Shown: positions 13,333 through 18,049 of the stretch, piece after piece
Position numbering within the stretch: the first letter of the stretch is position 1
Layout: every line of letters starts with the position of its first letter
NCBI GenBank assembly: GCA_016763615.1
Contig: JAESTJ010000069.1
Location: forward strand, 1-18,049
DNA length: 18,049 bases
Direction of reading: 5' to 3'
Source: Minisyncoccota bacterium
Lineage (GTDB): Bacteria > Patescibacteriota > Minisyncoccia > Phycocordibacterales > UBA2100
Program-made: the position numbers and the translations under genes
The notes under the pieces: model-generated
Told to the model about the DNA's origin: nothing
Database searches by the model: none
What the model saw: the letters and a program-made list of their open reading frames with translations, nothing else

Positions 13333-14577
13333 TTAATCCCCGGCGTAAAAAGGTGCTCGTACAGGGGATTTACCTGTATTAAGACAGCTCTCTTTCCATG
13401 GAGAGGGTAATGCGTTGCATAATCTCAAAAATGGTTCAGAACCAACATGATAATTATATCCTGAGTAAAAAAGTAACTCCTGGAAACACGTCTCTCCTAC
13501 ACCTTCTTTACCAGCACTGTCACATATGTTCACAGCTTTTTGAGCGAGTCGATAATCTGTCTCAAGAAAACGAGAAGCTGAATTTGCAAAACACTGTGCT
13601 TTTATATCGCCACTTAATACACTACACATTTGCGTAATATTTTCGGTATCGAAATTTGTTCTTGCGGCTGATACATAAAAAATAGCGCTCAAACACCTCG
13701 TTTTGTTAAAGCCCTCAAAATCACTGCTGCAGAAATTTTCGACAAGACGTGGGTCGTCGTCAATATCATCGATAAACAAAGGCCACGATTCAGTAAGACA
13801 CGACGCACGTTTTTTTCCCTCAAACTGACTACAAAATGCTACGGACTCTTCTTGTGTTTTTGGCTCTATATCTTGTACCAGTGCAATGTCTTCAGGTTCT
13901 AGCGGCTGAAATATCTGCATAAAGGCACCGTCATAACATAAGCTGCTGAAATCTTTCTCGCCTTCAATGCTGACTCTATCGCATAACTGGATAGATTCGG
14001 GGGCGTCAGCATTGGTAATATACATACTGAGGTGTCCAAGGGCATGGTAGCAACTAGCTTGCTCGAGACCTGTAAAATCTCTGTTTCCAGCTTTAACTTC
14101 ACATATACTTTTAATCTCTGGTATCAATTCTTCTAATTGTTCCTCACTTACATATTCTCCACGAAATCTTTCTTGAAATGCACCATGCAAAGAACCATTT
14201 GAACACATGCCATTTGGGGCTCTCGCAACCACTTCAGTCCATTTTGAAACATCTTTTGCAGCTTCTTTAGCACTAAGGTTATGCCCAAGTACGTGACAAT
14301 ACCAATACGAAGAATCTTGATTCTGAATAAGGGCAGTTACTTTAAATGCATCTTCAAATGAAAATCCCCTATCCATCACTTTCGGAATTTCGGTGTCATA
14401 ACAAGCCGGTTTATAACTCTCATCTTTACATACCTCGATTACTTTAGCAGCTTGTTCGGCAAAACGAGCCTCTGAGGTTGGCGTATGAAAATAGAAGAAT
14501 GTAGCAGCACTAAAAAAAGAAATGACTCCTACTATTCCAATTAGTGTTAAAACTTTTTTACTGATTAGGAATCTCAT
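13333..14577 (-). CDS. Membrane-anchored Cys/His-rich helical protein B (414 aa)
   Basis: A second member of the unnamed family. The N-terminal membrane helix spans 8-30. The first His motif is WYCHVLGH (92-99), the second MCSNGSLHG (124-132) and the third CYHALGH (176-182). Six Cys pairs then follow at regular distance: 199/214, 249/260, 283/295, 318/329, 352/364 and 387/398, plus 50/59 before the motifs. Between pairs the sequence is helical and acidic (for example MCSVLSGDIKAQCFANSASRF without its last residue), so the C-terminal half is probably a disulfide-stapled helical superhelix outside the membrane. It sits 35 bases after protein C and 56 bases before the cupredoxin operon. Function unknown. 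Confidence 0.7.
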   Translation of the reverse strand: MRFLISKKVLTLIGIVGVISFFSAATFFYFHTPTSEARFAEQAAKVIEVCKDESYKPACYDTEIPKVMDRGFSFEDAFKVTALIQNQDSSYWYCHVLGHNLSAKEAAKDVSKWTEVVARAPNGMCSNGSLHGAFQERFRGEYVSEEQLEELIPEIKSICEVKAGNRDFTGLEQASCYHALGHLSMYITNADAPESIQLCDRVSIEGEKDFSSLCYDGAFMQIFQPLEPEDIALVQDIEPKTQEESVAFCSQFEGKKRASCLTESWPLFIDDIDDDPRLVENFCSSDFEGFNKTRCLSAIFYVSAARTNFDTENITQMCSVLSGDIKAQCFANSASRFLETDYRLAQKAVNICDSAGKEGVGETCFQELLFYSGYNYHVGSEPFLRLCNALPSPWKESCLNTGKSPVRAPFYAGD

Positions 14578-14590
14578 ACGTTATTAACTT

Positions 14591-14596
14591 AGTATA
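14591..14596 (-). promoter_or_regulatory. -10 box TATACT before protein B gene
   Basis: TATACT on the minus strand ends 13 bases before the ATG at 14577, predicting a leader of about 6-7 bases without a Shine-Dalgarno sequence. No good -35 box was found. Confidence 0.35.
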
Positions 14597-14612
14597 CAAT
14601 ATTAAAAACTTA

Positions 14613-15626
14613 CTATGGTAATGGTGTTGCTAAATCATACGATTCCAAACATATTTCCTTCTCCATACTGGAGAGATTCTCACACATATCTTTTGCTCTA
14701 TCGGAAAAATTTGGGTTACTAAACATGCTCCACGCCGCTCCTGCGTGGCAAAGAGTTTGTACGTTCTCGGGAATACTGCTACACAAGGCCGAACTTTTTT
14801 CCACACTATATTCATTTGTTGGACCAATAATATTTCCCAAACCTAGGGCACACATATCTCGCAATTGTGTATCTGCTATTTCAGAACAAAGCTCGCCCAT
14901 TTTTAACTTGTCTCCTTTTAAAACCACCTCCCACCAACCACCAAGCTCGTAGTAGCACGACTCCTGATATTCACTATCGACCTCGTTGCACGCTCCATAG
15001 GGATGCTCTTCACTAAACGGATACGGCTCTGGTAGAGCTTCTCCTGGTAAAACGGTAAAAGGAGTATTGTGCTCCATAAATACACCTGAAGTACAGCCTA
15101 ATAACGGTGTCGGCTGAGATGTTTCTTTACAAAGGGATAGTGCTTCATTCAAACGGTCAGGACCAGTATATTCAACAATACCGTGACCAATACCATGTTG
15201 GCACCCTGTACCAAATACTCCATACCTTGCGACACACGTGGTGTCGGCTTCCTTAATAAAAGACCTTCCTCGAGAAGCGAACCCAACCGTGAACAAACCA
15301 TGGAAACAGCCAAATCCAAAATTTGAGTCACAAATTGCTATTCCATTAATTTCTTCCGTACTGAAAAGTGCTTCTCCCATTACATGTGCACGTATATGTT
15401 GTACACCTAACGGCGCTGATTTATTACTGTCTATAAATTTTTTGTACGAAGAATCTGCACCTTTTTTTTGTATTTCTTTTATCCAAAAGGATAAATCTTC
15501 CTGAGCGGCGTATGTAGCCGGTTCTATTTGTGAAGCTACGTCTCTTTCGTTCGACAAAAAAAGCAAAGAGAGTCCAGTTCCAAGTAATATTATAGCCCCG
15601 AACACAATAATCAATGATTTCTTCAT
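14613..15626 (-). CDS. Membrane-anchored Cys/His-rich helical protein C (337 aa)
   Basis: The third member of the family. From MKKSLIIVFG the protein has one N-terminal membrane helix (4-24), which makes this a better start than the frame's upstream extension of 12 codons. The motifs are HIRAH (77-81), FGFGCFHG (103-110) with Cys99 just before, and GCQHGIGHG (141-149) with Cys131 before it. Five Cys pairs follow: 166/178, 213/224, 247/259, 282/293 and 315/326. The spacing of motifs and pairs parallels proteins A and B, although overall identity looks low. The gene lies 43 bases after the DUF5011-like gene and 35 bases before protein B. Extracytoplasmic metal or redox role is only inferred. 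Confidence 0.7.
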   Translation of the reverse strand: MKKSLIIVFGAIILLGTGLSLLFLSNERDVASQIEPATYAAQEDLSFWIKEIQKKGADSSYKKFIDSNKSAPLGVQHIRAHVMGEALFSTEEINGIAICDSNFGFGCFHGLFTVGFASRGRSFIKEADTTCVARYGVFGTGCQHGIGHGIVEYTGPDRLNEALSLCKETSQPTPLLGCTSGVFMEHNTPFTVLPGEALPEPYPFSEEHPYGACNEVDSEYQESCYYELGGWWEVVLKGDKLKMGELCSEIADTQLRDMCALGLGNIIGPTNEYSVEKSSALCSSIPENVQTLCHAGAAWSMFSNPNFSDRAKDMCENLSSMEKEICLESYDLATPLP

Positions 15627-15669
15627 CAGAGATATATTCCCATTCTTGCAAGTCGGGTGCAACTATAAT

Positions 15670-16965
15670 TTAAGATGTAGTGCTCGTGGCAGTACTAGTC
15701 GCTGTAGTTTCCTCTGTAGTGGTGGCCGTTTCTTCTTGGGTAGCTTCAGTGGTTGTTGCCGTTTCTTCTGTAGTGGCCGCCGTCTCAGTAGTCTGCTCTT
15801 GTGTAGTAGTCGCTGTTTCTTCTTGGGTAGTTTCGGTTGTTGTTGCTGTGTCTTCTGTAGCTTGCTCTGTAGTAGTTGCAGTTTCTGTTGTTTCTTCAGT
15901 AGTCGTTGCTGTCTCTTGAGTTGTAGTAGCTACTTCTTCTGTCGTGGTAGCCACTTCTTCGGTGGTAGTAGCAGTTGTTGCGGTGTCTTCTTCTTCAACT
16001 GTAGTAGCATTCGGGTCATACACAATAACGACACGTTCTACAAAGCTCGTGACATCACTTGAGTCAGTTGCTGAATATCCTACTGTCCAATCAGATACAG
16101 TGGTTGTGTCTATGCTTATATTACTCACATCATCTCCGTTAAGTGAAAGTGAAATACTGAGACCAAGAGTTACCCCTTCTTGGCTTGTAGTCACTGCTCC
16201 TAAGTCACTATACGATGCATTTAGTGGAATCCGTGCTGGGTTTGCTCCAAGAATAGTAATGACAGGGCCCACGCTCGCTTCTTCGGTGTTATCGGAATTG
16301 GAATTTGAGCTATTATTTGAATCTGAGTTAATTTGAGCTGCTGCAAAATCAAACGGTATTACATCGCCCTTTTCAGCTCGAGCTATCGCAGCAGGGTCCA
16401 CCTCTTCAACTACAGGTTCACTCACAAGCGGAACATATCCCGGAAGTTGCTCTGTATTCTCATCAATAAATTGACCTACAAGACCACTATATGCTGTAGC
16501 AACCACCTTATTTGTTACCTGACGACGTTCTATCCCTTGCACTTCCTGTAGGTATGCAATCTCTCTATCAACTAGCTGTTTTAGCTGCTCTGTTACATAC
16601 ACGCCAAGGTCAACGTACTGTCCGAGTACATTTCTATCAACTTGCATGGTTTTTTGTTGTGCTACGTCTTGCCATACGCCTTCGGCAAGGGCAATAGTGG
16701 TAAACGTATACTCAATATAGTAAAACTCACTGTCTTCTGTGACACCACTGATGCTAACCTTAGGACTATATGCATCAAGATTTTTATTCGATATATATGA
16801 GTTATCGATAGAAACTACTCGTTGTTCAGCCTCGAACACACTGTCGGCTACAAACTCCCTCACTTCTTCATTTGCTGCAAACACCAATCCGGACGAAAGA
16901 AAAAGAATACCGAGGACAATAGGTATTGCATTATTATACGTAAGAAAATGTATGAAACGTCGCAT
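15670..16965 (-). CDS. Secreted DUF5011-like surface protein with Thr/Glu/Ala-rich tail (431 aa)
   Basis: The N-terminal signal or anchor spans residues 12-30. Residues 31-180 form a mixed, helix-containing domain (for example EQLKQLVDREIAYLQEV) that I do not recognise. An Asn/Ser-rich linker (212-228) leads to a bacterial Ig-like domain of DUF5011/HYR type at about 233-317 (GPVITILGANPARIPLNASY, SDLGAV, WTVGYSATDSSD). The last 112 residues are almost only Thr, Glu, Ala and Gln in imperfect ATTTEE-type repeats. There is no sortase motif or C-terminal membrane helix. The tail resembles a spacer or glycosylated stalk. It likely belongs to the cell envelope and starts the minus-strand block of exported proteins. 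Confidence 0.75.
   Translation of the reverse strand: MRRFIHFLTYNNAIPIVLGILFLSSGLVFAANEEVREFVADSVFEAEQRVVSIDNSYISNKNLDAYSPKVSISGVTEDSEFYYIEYTFTTIALAEGVWQDVAQQKTMQVDRNVLGQYVDLGVYVTEQLKQLVDREIAYLQEVQGIERRQVTNKVVATAYSGLVGQFIDENTEQLPGYVPLVSEPVVEEVDPAAIARAEKGDVIPFDFAAAQINSDSNNSSNSNSDNTEEASVGPVITILGANPARIPLNASYSDLGAVTTSQEGVTLGLSISLSLNGDDVSNISIDTTTVSDWTVGYSATDSSDVTSFVERVVIVYDPNATTVEEEDTATTATTTEEVATTTEEVATTTQETATTTEETTETATTTEQATEDTATTTETTQEETATTTQEQTTETAATTEETATTTEATQEETATTTEETTATSTATSTTS
15673..16008 (-). repeat. Low-complexity coding repeat (ACNACNGARGAR-type units)
   Basis: The stretch codes for residues 320-431 of the surface protein. Short units that translate as ATTTEE, ATTTQE and ATTTEA recur irregularly, and the DNA has the matching triplet bias. 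Such tracts change length by slippage. Long open frames on the opposite strand here are a by-product. Confidence 0.85.
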
Positions 16966-16982
16966 GATACCTTACATTGTAA

Positions 16983-16988
16983 TATAAT
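16983..16988 (+). promoter_or_regulatory. -10 box TATAAT before the right-edge gene
   Basis: A perfect TATAAT lies 11 bases before the ATG at 17000, within a 34-base divergent gap shared with the minus-strand surface-protein gene. On the minus strand the same gap holds TACAAT 10 bases before the ATG at 16965, so both directions could start here. Confidence 0.4.
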
Positions 16989-16999
16989 TATGCAAAATC

Positions 17000-18049
17000 A
17001 TGAAGCATCTGGGTGTTAAAATCTTTATTACTATCTCCTTAATACTCATTGTCGTAGTGGTGGGGAAATTTGGAACTACATACTATGCCGCTGCACTACT
17101 ATCAAAAAGTATTGAAACTCTTGTAGTACCTGAAATAACGCTCAAAGATGCAACATATTTTATACGTGAAGGTAAAATATACGGCGACAATACTCCGTCG
17201 ATCTTCACTCAAAAAAAGATTCTCTCACTCGTGCACTATTCACTGCAAGCTCGAGTACAGCCCCTTTTCTCTCTTGCTGGCACCAATGTTGCAAAATACA
17301 GAGAAAGTATAGAAAGACTCAGGGAACAAGATGAAATCATTGCGTCTCTTTATGGGGAGGAAGAAGGAAATTATATTAGAGAGACTCTTCATCCAATACA
17401 GTATTTGCAAGAATTAGCGAATACTGAAGAAATACGGCTAAAGTTCATCATGACACCCTCTGATAATTTAGCGCGCGAGTATCACAACCAAATATTCAAA
17501 ACCATTGATGTATACCTTGCATACACAAACTCTCTTCTTGAAACTTTCACTTCCATCGCAAGTGAAAAAATGAAGGATGGTAATCTAATTTTCACAAACG
17601 GTTCTATTACCCCAAAACGCATAGCAGAGATAGTGTCTGAATACTCTCAAGAAATTGAAAACGGGAAAAATGAGGCGGAGCGTCGCTGGAGCTGCTACCG
17701 TGGAAGCATTCTAATGTGCGATGAAATAACTTCACCGTTAGTGCAAAAAACTTCCAACCTTGACAGCGAAACAAACGATACTACTCCTCCTAAAAATATA
17801 CGTGAGATTGCAGATATTTTGCGTGTATATCGCGAAAGTCTACCTATTGGATTTTTTACAAATTTCGATACTGCAGTAATTAACAATAGCGCATGTTACA
17901 AAAATGCTTCTCCGGTTTTTTATTCTCTCTGGCACAAAGAAACCAACGGAGTATCCTTTGTACGACCAAATATACTTAACGACTTATTATTTGTAGACAC
18001 TCACGACGGAAAACAGGCGGGGTGGAACTACTTTAAAGAAGCAAAAAAA
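17000..18049 (+). CDS. Membrane-anchored secreted protein of unknown function, partial (350 codons, no stop reached)
   Basis: An open frame from ATG 17000 runs to the right edge without a stop. It begins MKHLGVKIFITISLILIVVV, so a membrane helix at about 5-22 exports the rest. The body is mainly helical and polar (YREIERLR-like stretches, RLKFIMTPSDNLAREY, VYLAYTNSLLETFTS), then includes Cys232 and Cys240 (SCYRGSILMCDE) and Cys299, the first two spaced like a possible disulfide. No family is recognised, and it lacks the H-x-x-x-H and C-x-H-x-x-G-H motifs of proteins A-C. It is transcribed away from the DUF5011-like gene and so opens a new unit. The C-terminus is not visible. Confidence 0.7.
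   Translation, partial: MKHLGVKIFITISLILIVVVVGKFGTTYYAAALLSKSIETLVVPEITLKDATYFIREGKIYGDNTPSIFTQKKILSLVHYSLQARVQPLFSLAGTNVAKYRESIERLREQDEIIASLYGEEEGNYIRETLHPIQYLQELANTEEIRLKFIMTPSDNLAREYHNQIFKTIDVYLAYTNSLLETFTSIASEKMKDGNLIFTNGSITPKRIAEIVSEYSQEIENGKNEAERRWSCYRGSILMCDEITSPLVQKTSNLDSETNDTTPPKNIREIADILRVYRESLPIGFFTNFDTAVINNSACYKNASPVFYSLWHKETNGVSFVRPNILNDLLFVDTHDGKQAGWNYFKEAKK

Noticed and set aside
10711..15626. Proteins A-C as multiheme cytochromes
   Set aside because: They have many Cys and His residues but no C-x-x-C-H heme-attachment motif; the Cys pairs are 10-14 residues apart.
15673..16008. Periodic repeats suggesting a CRISPR array
   Set aside because: The units are short, irregular and in frame with a coding sequence. 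There are no unique spacers or constant-length repeats.
15646..16062. Plus-strand open frame rich in Cys, Ser and Phe (138 codons)
   Set aside because: It looks like a Cys-rich peptide, but it is only the complement of the Thr/Glu repeat of the surface protein.
17695..17886. Minus-strand 63-codon frame near the right edge
   Set aside because: Opposite the continuous plus-strand frame that starts at 17000, which has a promoter and signal anchor.

Overview
The window looks like a chromosomal segment of a Candidate Phyla Radiation (Patescibacteria) bacterium, most likely Parcubacteria-like. This is inferred from gene content and style, not from a marker gene: very short intergenic gaps, a split transketolase, a minimal sugar-phosphate gene set, LemA, a type IV pseudopilin, a peptidoglycan-binding surface protein, and many membrane-anchored Cys/His-rich proteins of no named family. 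The genetic code appears standard. No tRNA, rRNA or CRISPR was seen.

Left part (1-7800) is central carbon metabolism. On the minus strand lie a class II aldolase, a D-2-hydroxyacid dehydrogenase, a small coiled-coil protein and the start of lemA, which runs off the left edge. A divergent promoter region at about 2847-2918 separates an unknown 148-aa gene (minus) from a PfkB-type kinase and a pseudopilin (plus). The pseudopilin converges on a minus-strand run: rpiB, a small membrane protein, an Rpe-like epimerase, and transketolase N and C subunits. With gap (GAPDH) at 9694-10677 these enzymes can join pentose phosphates to lower glycolysis.

Middle part (7869-9700) holds a secreted peptidoglycan-binding protein of 507 aa. 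It is followed by a 300-bp gap that contains a fossil of a second rpiB gene. The fossil appears to be cut from its former neighbour gap by a small inverted-repeat element, possibly a MITE.

Right part (10711-16965) is the most unusual. On the minus strand lie a DUF5011-like surface protein with a Thr/Glu/Ala tail and two membrane-anchored Cys/His-rich proteins. A compact four-gene unit follows: a cupredoxin-like protein, an Ig-like protein whose predicted mature N-terminus is His, a second cupredoxin-like protein, and a third Cys/His-rich paralogue. Both cupredoxins lack the usual type 1 copper ligands but carry new His clusters. The three Cys/His-rich proteins share a set of His/Cys motifs followed by regularly spaced Cys pairs. 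I propose an uncharacterised cell-envelope metal or redox system. A plus-strand secreted protein of unknown family runs off the right edge.

Extended -10 elements (TG-n-TAnnnT) repeatedly lie 6-7 bases before the chosen ATG. This implies leaderless mRNAs for many transcription units, whereas only one gene has a strong Shine-Dalgarno sequence.
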